Shown here: positions 8,740 to 16,850 of the stretch, piece after piece
Position numbering within the stretch: the first letter of the stretch is position 1
How the letters are laid out: every line of letters starts with the position of its first letter
Program-made: the position numbers and the translations under genes
The notes under the pieces: generated by a model
What the model was told of the DNA's origin: nothing
Seen by the model: only the letters and a program-made list of their open reading frames with translations
Databases searched by the model: none
Assembly: GCA_028821775.1 (NCBI GenBank)
Contig: JAPKFB010000046.1
Coordinates: 1 to 40,728, forward strand
Reading direction: 5' to 3'
Source of the DNA: Roseibacillus sp.
GTDB taxonomy: Bacteria > Verrucomicrobiota > Verrucomicrobiia > Verrucomicrobiales > Akkermansiaceae
Length of the DNA: 40,728 bases

Positions 8740-9833
8740 GAAATGGTTGCGATGGCCGTTCCGGTTCGGGCCGATTCCAGAGCCGCCTGCACGGTGGCGG
8801 CAATGTCGCGGGCTCCTTGGGCGTTGAGGATGGTGTCGCGGTCGTGGTCGAGGGCGTCGGCGAAGTTCTGCATGAGGAGGTAATTGTTCTCGTCTGCCAC
8901 CCGCCGGTGCTTGAACTCGGTCGCGGGTTGGTTGCGCGCGTAGATCGCCACTTCGGGGCGTGCCTCGCTGATCACGAGCGACCCTTTGCTGCCCAAAAGA
9001 TGGAGCTTGATCTCGCCAATGTCGGGGTGAGCCGCAGCGCCGATGCGACCGATACAGAGGGAACCCACGCAGCCGTTGGCAATCTCGAGAGAAACGGTGG
9101 CGAGGTCGTCGACTTCATGGTCGGCGTTGGCCTGGTGGAAATGGGCCGTGGTGCGGGCGAAGACGCGAGTGACCGGTGATTGGACCAACATCTGAATGTA
9201 GGCGAGGGGATAGATGCCTTCGATCTGCAACTCGCCCAAGGCCTCGAGGCCCACCCCGCCGTCAGAGCCGTCTGCGTGCGCCTCGAGTTGGCGTGCCAAC
9301 CAGTTGATGGGAGGATCGTCCGGTCCACGGGACCCTTTGGGCGGGCCGGCGTCCTTGGAAAAATAGAAGTCACAATGAATGGCCCGCAGTGATCCGATCG
9401 CCCCGCTCTGCAGGGCAGCGCGCGCGTCGAGGAGAGCGGGAAGGAGGTTTCGGTTCCAGACCAGGCACTTCACCTTGTTCTCCGCGACGGCGCGGACCAG
9501 GGCGTCGCACTCGGAGAGTTGGGGCGAGAGCGGCTTGTCGACCACGAGGTGTTTGCCGGCCATGGCGGCGCGAATTGCGAGCTCGCAGTGGCGCTCCGCT
9601 TCAGAGCTCACCACCACGAGGTCACAGTCCTTCAGCGCAGACGCGACATCCCGAAGATAGGGGATGCCTGCCTGCTCGGCGTAGAGTTGATTGCGCTCGT
9701 GGGTCCAGGTGGGGCGATCAGGATCATCCGCCACCGCGACGAGTTGGAAGCGGGGATGCGCCGCCACGGCGTCCGGCAGGTAGCTGTGCTTGACCACACT
9801 GAGAGCGAGGGCGCGATAAATGGTTTCAGACAT
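8736..9833 (-). CDS. Gfo/Idh/MocA family oxidoreductase
   Basis: A 365-residue NAD(P)-dependent oxidoreductase, probably cytoplasmic and acting on a sugar, sugar acid or polyol. The N-terminal Rossmann part shows beta strands QLVAVADDP and CDLVVVSSEAERHCELAI, then AGKHLVVDKPLSP, the counterpart of the usual EKP motif with Asp for Glu. The dinucleotide glycine motif at the N-terminus (RALALSVVKHSYLP) is atypical, lacking GxGxxG. The C-terminal substrate domain (about 130-365) has ARQLEAHADGSDGGVGLEAL in place of the familiar DxGxH motif. It is the middle gene of an operon: it overlaps the upstream gene by 8 bp and the downstream aldolase by 4 bp. A good AAGGAGG ribosome site seven bases before ATG 9833 fixes the start. 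Confidence 0.88.
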   Translation of the reverse strand: MSETIYRALALSVVKHSYLPDAVAAHPRFQLVAVADDPDRPTWTHERNQLYAEQAGIPYLRDVASALKDCDLVVVSSEAERHCELAIRAAMAGKHLVVDKPLSPQLSECDALVRAVAENKVKCLVWNRNLLPALLDARAALQSGAIGSLRAIHCDFYFSKDAGPPKGSRGPDDPPINWLARQLEAHADGSDGGVGLEALGELQIEGIYPLAYIQMLVQSPVTRVFARTTAHFHQANADHEVDDLATVSLEIANGCVGSLCIGRIGAAAHPDIGEIKLHLLGSKGSLVISEARPEVAIYARNQPATEFKHRRVADENNYLLMQNFADALDHDRDTILNAQGARDIAATVQAALESARTGTAIATIS

Positions 9834-10569
9834 GGGCGGCCTCCTTCACGGTAGCGAGAGCGTCGATGGTATCCTGCAGGCGGACACTCCAAGGGCGCTC
9901 CTCGCGAATTCCGGCCAGGAATTCGGTGAGCATGGTTTGCATGGCGAGGAGCTGGTTCTCTTGGTGGATCAGAGCGCGTGGGCCCTCTTCGCCGAAGAGG
10001 AGATGGGCGTTGCGATGATCATCGCTGTAGGCCGCGCCACGGGAGCCGATCAGGTGCAGGGAATAGTAGTTGTCAGGTCCCGGCCGGTTAGTGGCGAGAT
10101 CGAGGAGTGCCATTCCGCCCTTGGCAAAGCCGAGGTGGACCTGGAGATAATTGGCGCGGGAGAGTCCGTGAGTATGAGTGGGGGGAGCCCCAAAGAACCA
10201 ATGGGCGAGGTCAACCTGGCTGAAGGCGATGTGCTCGGGAGCGGTGTTGGCAATCAGCCAGTGGTGCACGCGCAGCAATCCCGCTTCCCCGAGTTGGCCG
10301 GAGGACCTGGACTCTTCCACGGGGTGAATGCTGGGAGAGAAACGCCATGGGTGGGCGGGCATGATGGAGGCTCCCGCGAGCGAAGAGAGGAGTTCGGGGG
10401 GTGTAATTTCCGGTTGATCGAGGAGGGTCGGGAGCGAGGACTCGCCGACCTTGGTCGTGATCAGGGCATGACCGCGGCCGGTCGTGACTTCGACATCGCG
10501 CAAGCGGGCGAGGGCCGCCGCATAGGGCGCCTGTCGTTCGGGTTCGAGGTCGAGTTTGATCTGGATCAT
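9826..10569 (-). CDS. Gfo/Idh/MocA-like protein lacking the Rossmann domain
   Basis: A 247-residue protein whose bulk (about residues 55-247) resembles the C-terminal substrate-binding half of Gfo/Idh/MocA oxidoreductases: MPAHPWRFSPSI, SGQLGEAGLLRVHHW, VDLAHWFFGAPP, HLGFAKGGMALLDLA, YYSLHLIGSRGAAYSDDH, and a closing helix around LLAMQTMLTEFLAGIREE. The first 50 residues (MIQIKLDLEPERQAPYAA...) carry no GxGxxG and no EKP motif, so the nucleotide-binding half is absent or replaced. The frame extends upstream to 10713 with no recognisable domain, so ATG 10569 is used. It is the first gene of the operon and overlaps the next by 8 bp, suggesting a subunit or accessory role with that complete oxidoreductase. 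Alternatively it is a non-catalytic paralogue. No frameshift or scar is visible, so it appears to be a real gene. Confidence 0.78.
   Translation of the reverse strand: MIQIKLDLEPERQAPYAAALARLRDVEVTTGRGHALITTKVGESSLPTLLDQPEITPPELLSSLAGASIMPAHPWRFSPSIHPVEESRSSGQLGEAGLLRVHHWLIANTAPEHIAFSQVDLAHWFFGAPPTHTHGLSRANYLQVHLGFAKGGMALLDLATNRPGPDNYYSLHLIGSRGAAYSDDHRNAHLLFGEEGPRALIHQENQLLAMQTMLTEFLAGIREERPWSVRLQDTIDALATVKEAAHV
9840..9846 (-). promoter_or_regulatory. Strong Shine-Dalgarno for the middle operon gene
   Basis: On the minus strand the sequence AAGGAGG lies seven bases before the ATG at 9833, inside the 3' end of the preceding gene. It is one of the few consensus ribosome binding sites in the window and decides the start of the oxidoreductase. 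Confidence 0.75.
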
Positions 10570-10760
10570 TCGCAAAGACGTCGGGGAGCTGAAGAGGAGT
10601 CTGTCGACATCGCTTATCGTGGATCTCGCCAGGGTCTGTTCAAAAACCCCGCAACTTGCCAGGATTTCGAACACACCCGAGTAGAAAGCTCTGCGCGAGG
10701 AGCGCAAGAACACAATCGAGGATCGACCTGCTGAGGCGCTCTCGCTAAAGGCATCTGGAG
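10570..10760. promoter_or_regulatory. Divergent promoter region between two oxidoreductase units
   Basis: A 191 bp spacer separates the minus-strand oxidoreductase/aldolase operon from the plus-strand oxidoreductase. It must hold the start signals for both directions, and such a layout often has one shared operator. I could not pick out convincing -35/-10 boxes or a clear palindrome. Confidence 0.4.
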
Positions 10761-11873
10761 ATGGCTGATCCTCTCTTCAAAATAGGCGTGCTTGGTGCGA
10801 CCGGCTTCATTGGGACCCCCTACCGGGCCGAGATTCGGAACTGTCGGGAGGCCACCATCGTGGCGGTCTGTGCCCGGCGCGAAGATTTACTGGCGAAGGC
10901 GGCGGAGGAAGACGGGGCCCAGCTCACGACGCGGAATTGGCGCGAAGTGATCGCGCATCCGGAGGTGAATCTCGTGCTCGTGTTGACTCCGGACGCGCTT
11001 CACCGCGAGGCGGTGCTCGCTTGCGCCAAAGAGGGAAAACATCTCCTTTGCGAAAAGCCGGTGGGCATGAATGCGGGGGAGGCGGCAGAAATGTGGCGCC
11101 TCTATCGGGAAGCCAGTCCGACCCTCGCGCACTTCGTTCCGTTTTGGACCCGCATGGTGCGCGTATTCGAGATCGCGCGCGAGATCGTGGCCGCGGGGGA
11201 ACTGGGGGAGATTGTGTCGACCATTTTCCGTTGGCAGAATCCGCGCCCGGAAGCGATGCCGCACACCTGGCGGGATGACCCCTCTCTCTCGGCGGCCGGA
11301 ACGATTGCGGATGTGGGATCACATGCCTACGATGTGGTTCGTTGGATCATCGGAGCCGAAGCGGAAAGCGTTCTGGCCCATGGCGAAACGCTCACGCCGC
11401 CCAAAGCGGATCTTGGTGCCATCAATCTGGGGGAAGCGCTCGACTGGGGGAATGATGGGACGGGCGAAGCGCCTTCCAGACGTGAGGCCGGAACGGTTGA
11501 CTACGCCCATCTCGCCTGCCGCTACTCCAATGGAGCGATGGGAACCTACCTTCTCTCGCACGCTCCCTCCTTGCGCAAACACCTCGCGCCGGAGCTCGAA
11601 CTACACGGAACGAAGGCCTCTCTGAGCGTCGATCGCTGGTCTGGAGATGTAATCATGGTAACTCCTGATCAGGAGAAAAGATTGGTGGAGAATGTCCCGG
11701 ACTGCGCCTTTGGGAATCGGTTTGCGAAGTGGGTGTTTCCAGCGCTCGCTCCGATTGTGAGTGGGAGCGGGCCTGCGCAGGGGCATCCGGATCTGGAAGA
11801 CGGATGGATCGCGCAGAAGTTCACCGACGCAGCAGCGGAGTCGGTGCGGGAGGGTCGGTGGGTGACGGTGTAG
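10761..11873 (+). CDS. Gfo/Idh/MocA family oxidoreductase
   Basis: A complete 370-residue NAD(P)-dependent sugar or polyol oxidoreductase, cytoplasmic. The Rossmann motif is GVLGATGFIG (residues 9-18), followed by LVLVLTPDALHREAVLACAK and the conserved catalytic lysine segment LLCEKPVGMN (about 95-104). The substrate domain has the standard motif DVGSHAYDVVRWI, in which His and Asp line the active site. Other landmarks are HFVPFWTRMVR, TIFRWQNPRPE and the C-terminal GHPDLEDGWIAQKF. Length is usual. It diverges from the oxidoreductase/aldolase operon across a short spacer, so the two units may share regulation and substrates. GGAG lies immediately before the ATG; the first codons fit the family N-terminus, so the start is likely right. 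Confidence 0.92.
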   Translation: MADPLFKIGVLGATGFIGTPYRAEIRNCREATIVAVCARREDLLAKAAEEDGAQLTTRNWREVIAHPEVNLVLVLTPDALHREAVLACAKEGKHLLCEKPVGMNAGEAAEMWRLYREASPTLAHFVPFWTRMVRVFEIAREIVAAGELGEIVSTIFRWQNPRPEAMPHTWRDDPSLSAAGTIADVGSHAYDVVRWIIGAEAESVLAHGETLTPPKADLGAINLGEALDWGNDGTGEAPSRREAGTVDYAHLACRYSNGAMGTYLLSHAPSLRKHLAPELELHGTKASLSVDRWSGDVIMVTPDQEKRLVENVPDCAFGNRFAKWVFPALAPIVSGSGPAQGHPDLEDGWIAQKFTDAAAESVREGRWVTV

Positions 11874-11945
11874 CGCTCAGATGGTTGGAGGGAGGACCTG
11901 CCCCCGGGCAGTCGCAGAGCGGATCGCGAGGGCCCCTGCGAACTA

Positions 11946-13268
11946 CTACTTCTTCTTCTTTACTTTCATCGCAGTCAGCTTCGCGGCCTTCTTGGGCATC
12001 GAGTCGAGGGCGCCCTGGAGCAACGTCCGCGCCGCGTCCGCGTCCTTGCTCGTGCCCGCAGGGAGAGGGGCCTTCTCCTGCCGATCGCTCGTGGCGTAGA
12101 ACTTCCCGTCGCGGTATAGTTTGTAGTTCTGGTTCTGCGCCCAGACGATTTCCAGGCCGTTCACACCCTGGCCGTGTGCCTGGGCGGCTTCCTTCAGCTT
12201 GGGGTAGTAATACTGGAAAATCCACTCCCGCGGATTTCCCTTTTGGCCGAGGCACTGGGGCCAGAAACTGCGACCATCGAGTTTGCGATTGGGGAGTTTC
12301 GCGCCGGTGATCTCCGCGATGGTTGGCATGAAATCGGAAAAGTCGACTATATCGTCGCATACCGTTCCGCTCTTCACGAGACCGGGACAATTGATGATGA
12401 GAGGGGAGTGTGACCCGCCGTCAGTGGCGAAAGCTTTCTCACCCCGGCGTTGCTCCTTGCCGAAGGGATAGGTCAGGCTGCGATGGGTGCCGTTGTCGGT
12501 GGTGTAGATCACAACCGTGCGTTCGCGGAGGCCGTTCTTTTCCAGCGCGTCCACGATGCGGCCGACGCACTGGTCGGCGTAGAGCGTCATGTCCCGAAAG
12601 TTGCGCAAGGACTGGTCCTTCCGGGTGTCGCCATCCTCAGGATCGCTCTCGGGGGTTTTGGGAAACGGTGAGTGCACCAAGACCATGGGGTAATAGGCAA
12701 AGAATGGACCCTCCTTGTTCTGCTCCACGAACTCGATGAGGAAGTCGGTGAAGATGTCCGGGCCATAGTCCTTCTCGGTGGTTTCAAGGAGCTTGCCGTC
12801 GCGCATGATGCTCGGGTTCCAGTAGCGGGATCTGCTGGTCCCGGGGTAGTTCCAGAGACAGTAGGTGTCGAAGCCGCATTGTGGGGCCAGTGAGCCGCGT
12901 GTGCCACCATGTAACTGCCACTTGCCCGCGACCGCGGTAGCGTAGCCGGCATTCTTCATCATGGTGCCAAAGGTGACCTCGTCCTTGTCGAGAGTGCCGA
13001 AGGCGACATAGTTGCGAATGCCGTCTCGTCCCGTCATGATCTTGCAGCGGCTGGGGGTGCAGACCGGTTCCGAGTAGCAGTGATTGAACTTTGCGCCGGT
13101 CCGGGCAAGGGAGTCGAGGCGGGGGCTCTGGAAGTAGGTGCTCCCATAGCAGCCGTAGTTGTCTGCGGCGGAGTCGTCCGCCATGATGAGGATGACGTTG
13201 AGGGGCTTCTGCTTACCGAAGACCGGGAAGGTGAAGAGAAGGAGAGCGAGAAGAGGGAGCGATTTCAT
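11946..13268 (-). CDS. Secreted sulfatase with lysine-rich tail
   Basis: A 440-residue exported type I sulfatase predicted to desulfate a glycan. It has a signal peptide (MKSLPLLALLLFTFPVFG), the metal site IMADDSAADNYGCYG (Asp31, Asp32) and the formylglycine motif CTPSR (Cys70). A conserved GKWQLHG segment follows near residue 117, and YTTDNGTH near 260 carries the remaining metal ligands. The C-terminal domain ends in a basic run, KKAAKLTAMKVKKKK, which is odd for a secreted protein; it may bind acidic polysaccharide or the cell envelope (inference). It is distinct from the sulfatase at the left edge, with different motifs around the active site. Downstream, in convergent orientation, lies the Gfo/Idh/MocA gene ending at 11873. 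Confidence 0.93.
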   Translation of the reverse strand: MKSLPLLALLLFTFPVFGKQKPLNVILIMADDSAADNYGCYGSTYFQSPRLDSLARTGAKFNHCYSEPVCTPSRCKIMTGRDGIRNYVAFGTLDKDEVTFGTMMKNAGYATAVAGKWQLHGGTRGSLAPQCGFDTYCLWNYPGTSRSRYWNPSIMRDGKLLETTEKDYGPDIFTDFLIEFVEQNKEGPFFAYYPMVLVHSPFPKTPESDPEDGDTRKDQSLRNFRDMTLYADQCVGRIVDALEKNGLRERTVVIYTTDNGTHRSLTYPFGKEQRRGEKAFATDGGSHSPLIINCPGLVKSGTVCDDIVDFSDFMPTIAEITGAKLPNRKLDGRSFWPQCLGQKGNPREWIFQYYYPKLKEAAQAHGQGVNGLEIVWAQNQNYKLYRDGKFYATSDRQEKAPLPAGTSKDADAARTLLQGALDSMPKKAAKLTAMKVKKKK

Positions 13269-13738
13269 GGGGAGTCGAGACGAGCGCGGGCAAGGCGATT
13301 GCGCAGAGTGAGTGCGGAGACTGTGGCCAGGGGCATGCTTCCAGAGTGAGAGTTGAGCTGCACTTTTGGAGTTTGGGTTTTCATGGCCGCCAATCGGGCC
13401 TGATTCTGCACCTTGGGGAGGGAATTGAAATGTGGTTTGGGGCGGCCTCGAGGGTGCGGGGCCGTTCTGGGTTCATGAGATCTCTTCGTTAGGTCAGGGG
13501 GGATGCGAGGTCGAAGAAAATGTTGGAAAGATGAACGGTGAATCATGGGATGGGGCAGTTTGCAGCGGCATGGCGTGGGATTATCCGCAATATGCCATCG
13601 CATCCTCGTCCTCAGGTTCGGAGCTCGTTGATAGGTCCGGGATTTGATCGATTGGTAGGGACGACCATGTTTTTCTGGAGAGTTGCGGCTCCGGAGGCGG
13701 TCGAACCAAAATCTATTGGCACCGCCATGAATACCACC
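13269..13738. other. 470 bp without a convincing gene
   Basis: This lies between the second sulfatase and the small lipoprotein gene, both on the minus strand, so the sulfatase promoter should be here. Short frames exist on both strands, but none has a recognisable motif or conserved start. No hairpin with a T-tract, tRNA or repeat was seen. Confidence 0.4.
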
Positions 13739-13963
13739 TCACCAACCGACTCGTCGGGCCCCACGAGTGACATCAGCGCGCTGGACAGAGAGATTGACGC
13801 GAACCTTGACTTGGCCTGCGCCGCCATCGTCGTTCCACTCGTCATGCGTGCCTTGGCCATTGAGCGTGGCGACAGCTTCCTTGCCGGCCTTTTCGGTTGC
13901 ACAACTGGTCAGCGCGAGGACGAACCCGAAGGTGGGGAGCAGAAAGAGAATCGAATGTTTCAT
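13739..13963 (-). CDS. Small predicted lipoprotein
   Basis: A 74-residue frame starting MKHSILFLLPTFGFVLALTSC. This is a charged start, a hydrophobic core and a lipobox LTSC with Cys21, as in lipoproteins handled by Lgt and LspA. The mature part (ATEKAGKEAVATLNGQGTH...) is short and hydrophilic with no known domain. Codon third positions are G/C-rich through most of the frame, which favours real coding. The frame stays open upstream to 14203, but only this ATG gives a signal sequence. The last 15 or so residues are Arg-rich and could reflect a frameshift, since an adjacent frame stays open to 13612. It runs divergently from the PI-PLC-like gene with a 108 bp spacer. Confidence 0.55.
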   Translation of the reverse strand: MKHSILFLLPTFGFVLALTSCATEKAGKEAVATLNGQGTHDEWNDDGGAGQVKVRVNLSVQRADVTRGARRVGW

Positions 13964-14071
13964 GGGTGCACACCGAGCCTGGGCTGTTGTTCTGAGGGAG
14001 GGCAAGGGAATCTGCGGAGGGCGGGGATTGCACTCGCCGGGCCCTTGGTTGCAGGGCAGGGTTGAACTCTC

Positions 14072-15211
14072 ATGAACAATGTCACCGTGCTTCGAGGGCT
14101 CCTGATGTGCTTTCTGGGCCCTCTGGCGATGATTCCGGGGTCTGCCCAGAAAGCTGCTGACGGGGAGCTGCGCTTGAATCAGATTCAAGTGATCGGGACG
14201 CACAATTCATATCACATTGAGCCTGCGGAGGGGGTGATGAACCTGATCCGGACCTTCACTCCCAAAACCGCGGATTCGATTCAGTATACCCACAGGCCAC
14301 TGGAGCAACAGCTCGGCGAACTGGGAGTTCGTCAGCTCGAACTGGATCTCTACGCCGATCCTGAAGGGGGTCTCTTTGCCGAGCCCGTGGCCAACCGGAT
14401 GCTCAGGAAGCAGGGTGGGCAAGGCCATGATCCAACCGGGGTCTTGAAGAAGCCGGGAATAAAGATCCTGCACTCGCCCGACTTTGATTTTCTCACCACC
14501 GCGCTGACCTTTGTGGATGCTCTGAAGACAATTCGAAGATGGTCTCAGGCCAACTCCCATCACGTGCCGATCATGATCCTGCTCGAGCTCAAGGAGACTG
14601 GTTCTCCGTTGGGTGGTCGCTTGAGGAAGTTTGACGCTGCCCAGCTCGATGGAGTGGATCAGGAAATCCTTTCCGTCTTCCAGCGGAAAGAGATTTTGGC
14701 ACCCGATGATGTTCGGGGGGGAGCCCAGACTTTACGGGAGGTCATTGTGGAGAAGGGTTGGCCCTCTCTCAGGGAGGTCCGTGGCAAGGTGATGTTTGCT
14801 CTCGATAATGGAAGTCACCTCCGGAATGCCTATTTGAAGGATCATCCATCGTTGCGCGGGCGGCTCATCTTTGTCTCGGTTGACGAGAACGATCCTGCAG
14901 CGGCGTTCTTCAAGCTCAATGATCCGGTCGGAGGCTTTGATCAGATTCAGAGATTGGTGAAGGCCGGGTTTCTCGTGCGGACCAGGGCGGACTCGGATAC
15001 CGTGCAGGCGCGAAAGAATGATCCCGCCAAACGAGAGAAGGCCCTCGCAAGCGGAGCGCAATTTGTGAGCACCGACTATCCGGAAGCGAACGCGGCCTTT
15101 TCGGACTATTGCGTGCGCTTTTCAGGAGGCATTGTTGCGCGTCCCAATCCGGTCTCCGGAGAATTGGGAGTCGAGGGGATCGATCCGGAGAAGGCCCCTG
15201 CGCAGGAGTAA
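14072..15211 (+). CDS. Secreted Ca2+-dependent PI-PLC-like phosphodiesterase
   Basis: A 379-residue exported protein of the PLC-like phosphodiesterase superfamily, resembling bacterial Ca2+-dependent phosphatidylinositol-specific phospholipase C. A signal peptide (about residues 1-25, ending GSAQ) is followed by the catalytic N-terminus of the TIM barrel, IQVIGTHNSYH, with His44 as the first catalytic histidine. RQLELDLYADPEG carries the predicted calcium ligands (Glu, Asp), and KILHSPDFDF holds the second histidine. Later strands include HVPIMILLELKE, RGKVMFALDN and GAQFVSTDYPEAN. Whether the substrate is phosphatidylinositol or another phosphodiester is not visible. Length (about 380) fits this subfamily. 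The 108 bp spacer to the divergent lipoprotein gene should contain its promoter. Confidence 0.88.
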   Translation: MNNVTVLRGLLMCFLGPLAMIPGSAQKAADGELRLNQIQVIGTHNSYHIEPAEGVMNLIRTFTPKTADSIQYTHRPLEQQLGELGVRQLELDLYADPEGGLFAEPVANRMLRKQGGQGHDPTGVLKKPGIKILHSPDFDFLTTALTFVDALKTIRRWSQANSHHVPIMILLELKETGSPLGGRLRKFDAAQLDGVDQEILSVFQRKEILAPDDVRGGAQTLREVIVEKGWPSLREVRGKVMFALDNGSHLRNAYLKDHPSLRGRLIFVSVDENDPAAAFFKLNDPVGGFDQIQRLVKAGFLVRTRADSDTVQARKNDPAKREKALASGAQFVSTDYPEANAAFSDYCVRFSGGIVARPNPVSGELGVEGIDPEKAPAQE

Positions 15212-15435
15212 ACCGTCAGCGAACTCTCCGTTAGCGACAGGGATTCATGACATTGAGGTCTTGTCCGTGAGCGGGGATGGCGCAGGAGGAGAGCACCCGG
15301 ACGTGTGAGGCTCTTGCGCTTGCGTGGCCAGACCGCGAGTGGTAGGCCCTTGATGGAGAGTGCTCACAGTCGGCTTTCGGGTTCGCTTCACGGGCACTGC
15401 GAGGAGATCCCACCATCTGTCAACCAATCGCCATC

Positions 15436-16629
15436 ATGTCCACCCACTCACTCGAAAGGAAGGCCGCTCGTCTGGCTTTGACCACCTTCTGCGGCCTCGC
15501 CGCTTCAAGCCTTGCGCTCGCTGATCACCACCAGACTGCTGCTGGTCATGAGGCGGAAGGATCGCTTGATCCCTTCCTGGGTGCACCGAAGATGGAGTTG
15601 AGTCAGGTCTTCAAGAATCAGCGTTTTCCGAATGTGGCGGTGGCGGTGGATGGCACCATTGTTGCGACCTTCGGCAGTAGCAAGGTGCAGGCCCGGCGCA
15701 GTGAAGACGGGGGTGCCACGTGGGGAGAGGAGATCATCATTTGCGATCCCGGTTTTCAGACTGGCGGACTGACCGTCGATGAAACGAGCGGCGACATCAT
15801 CGCCTTCGTCGAGGACCGTCACCCGCCCGCGCCCATCAAGATCTTCCGCAGCAAGGACCATGGCAAGAGTTGGAAGCAGCAGGAGACCAGGATCGGGGTG
15901 GACAGCGAGGGCAATCTTCCTTCCATGCACATGAACGATCACGGGATCACGCTGCGCCACGGAAAACACAAGGGGCGCCTGGTGCGTCCATCGCGTTGGT
16001 ACGCCGGCAAGAATGACCGGAGCCTGTGGCCGAAGCATTACACCAACGCAATCTTCAGCGACGACGGCGGCAAGTCGTGGATGGCCAGTGATCCCTTTCC
16101 TGCCAAGGGCACCGGCGAAGCGTGCATCGCGGAGCTCTCCGACGGAACCCTCTACTACAATTCTCGTCGGCACTGGGCTCAGGAAGGCGCCAATCCACGC
16201 CGCCGTTGGACCGCAACGAGTAGCGATGGTGGGAAGACCTGGAAGGATCTGAAATTCTGCGAAATCTTGCCCGATGGACCGCAGAATACGAACTATGGAT
16301 GCATGGCGGGCCTGGTGCGGCTTCCCGTGGTGGGCAAGGATGTTCTTCTTTACAGCAACTGCGACAGTCCAGGTGGACGCAAACGCGGCACCGTGTGGGC
16401 GAGTTTTGATGGAGGAAAAAGCTGGCCGGTGCAGCGTCTCGTCTTTGAAGGGAGCTTTGCCTATTCCTCCATGACCTCGGGACGACCGGGAACGAAGAGT
16501 GCTGGCCAAGTCTATCTCCACTTTGAAGGAGGCCCCAAGGGGGGATCGTCCATGGCGCGCTTCAACCTGAGTTGGGTGGCCGCAGGAAAGGCCACCGGGG
16601 ATGGAACGATTCCGGATTGGGTCAAGTAG
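15436..16629 (+). CDS. Exported sialidase-like (BNR/Asp-box) protein
   Basis: A 397-residue exported protein with a six-bladed beta-propeller of the sialidase superfamily. The signal peptide spans about residues 1-30 (ending SLALA). Five Asp-box motifs of the form SxDxGxxW are visible: SEDGGATW, SKDHGKSW, SDDGGKSW, SSDGGKTW and SFDGGKSW. FRIP-like and arginine-triad features are suggested by QRFPNVAVAVDGTI, RLVRPSRWY and the region near the C-terminus, but a full catalytic set cannot be confirmed by eye. It could be an exo-alpha-sialidase or another glycosidase of the same fold acting on acidic sugars. It is followed by a GH97 gene in convergent orientation, consistent with a glycan-degradation locus. 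Confidence 0.87.
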   Translation: MSTHSLERKAARLALTTFCGLAASSLALADHHQTAAGHEAEGSLDPFLGAPKMELSQVFKNQRFPNVAVAVDGTIVATFGSSKVQARRSEDGGATWGEEIIICDPGFQTGGLTVDETSGDIIAFVEDRHPPAPIKIFRSKDHGKSWKQQETRIGVDSEGNLPSMHMNDHGITLRHGKHKGRLVRPSRWYAGKNDRSLWPKHYTNAIFSDDGGKSWMASDPFPAKGTGEACIAELSDGTLYYNSRRHWAQEGANPRRRWTATSSDGGKTWKDLKFCEILPDGPQNTNYGCMAGLVRLPVVGKDVLLYSNCDSPGGRKRGTVWASFDGGKSWPVQRLVFEGSFAYSSMTSGRPGTKSAGQVYLHFEGGPKGGSSMARFNLSWVAAGKATGDGTIPDWVK

Positions 16630-16850
16630 CTCAACTTGAGTTGACCGCTCGAGTGCCCGAGTTCGACGAGCGGCGCACTCATGCGAAGAGGTGAGTTGGC
16701 CTCAAGCTCGGGGAAATGCGGGCGGGCTATGTGCACGAGTTGCTGATGGAACACATTGCAGGGCAGAACGGGGCGAAGCTCCTGCATGCGGAGGCCTACT
16801 ACACCCTGGTGAAGATTCCAAAGTGAGAGGCGGAAGGCGGTCGCGTTTCG
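16630..16850. other. Convergent spacer with inverted repeat and a 36-codon frame
   Basis: 221 bp between the sialidase-like gene and the convergent GH97 gene. Just after the sialidase stop is TCAACTTGAGTTGA, then a 7 bp inverted repeat CCGCTCG (16645-16651) / CGAGCGG (16667-16673) with a 15-base loop and no T-tract; it could serve as a weak terminator. On the plus strand ATG 16717 opens a 36-codon frame ending AYYTLVKIPK at about 16827. It could be the tail of a lost gene, but I cannot name the family. Confidence 0.4.

Noticed and set aside
13265..13384. 39-codon frame MKTQTPKVQLNSHSG..., overlapping the sulfatase start by ATGA
   Set aside because: The overlap imitates translational coupling, but the frame has no ribosome site, an Arg-rich composition and no recognisable motif; too weak to call.
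16717..16827. 36-codon plus frame ending YYTLVKIPK
   Set aside because: Could be the C-terminal scrap of a lost enzyme, but no family could be recognised, so it is only noted within the spacer.
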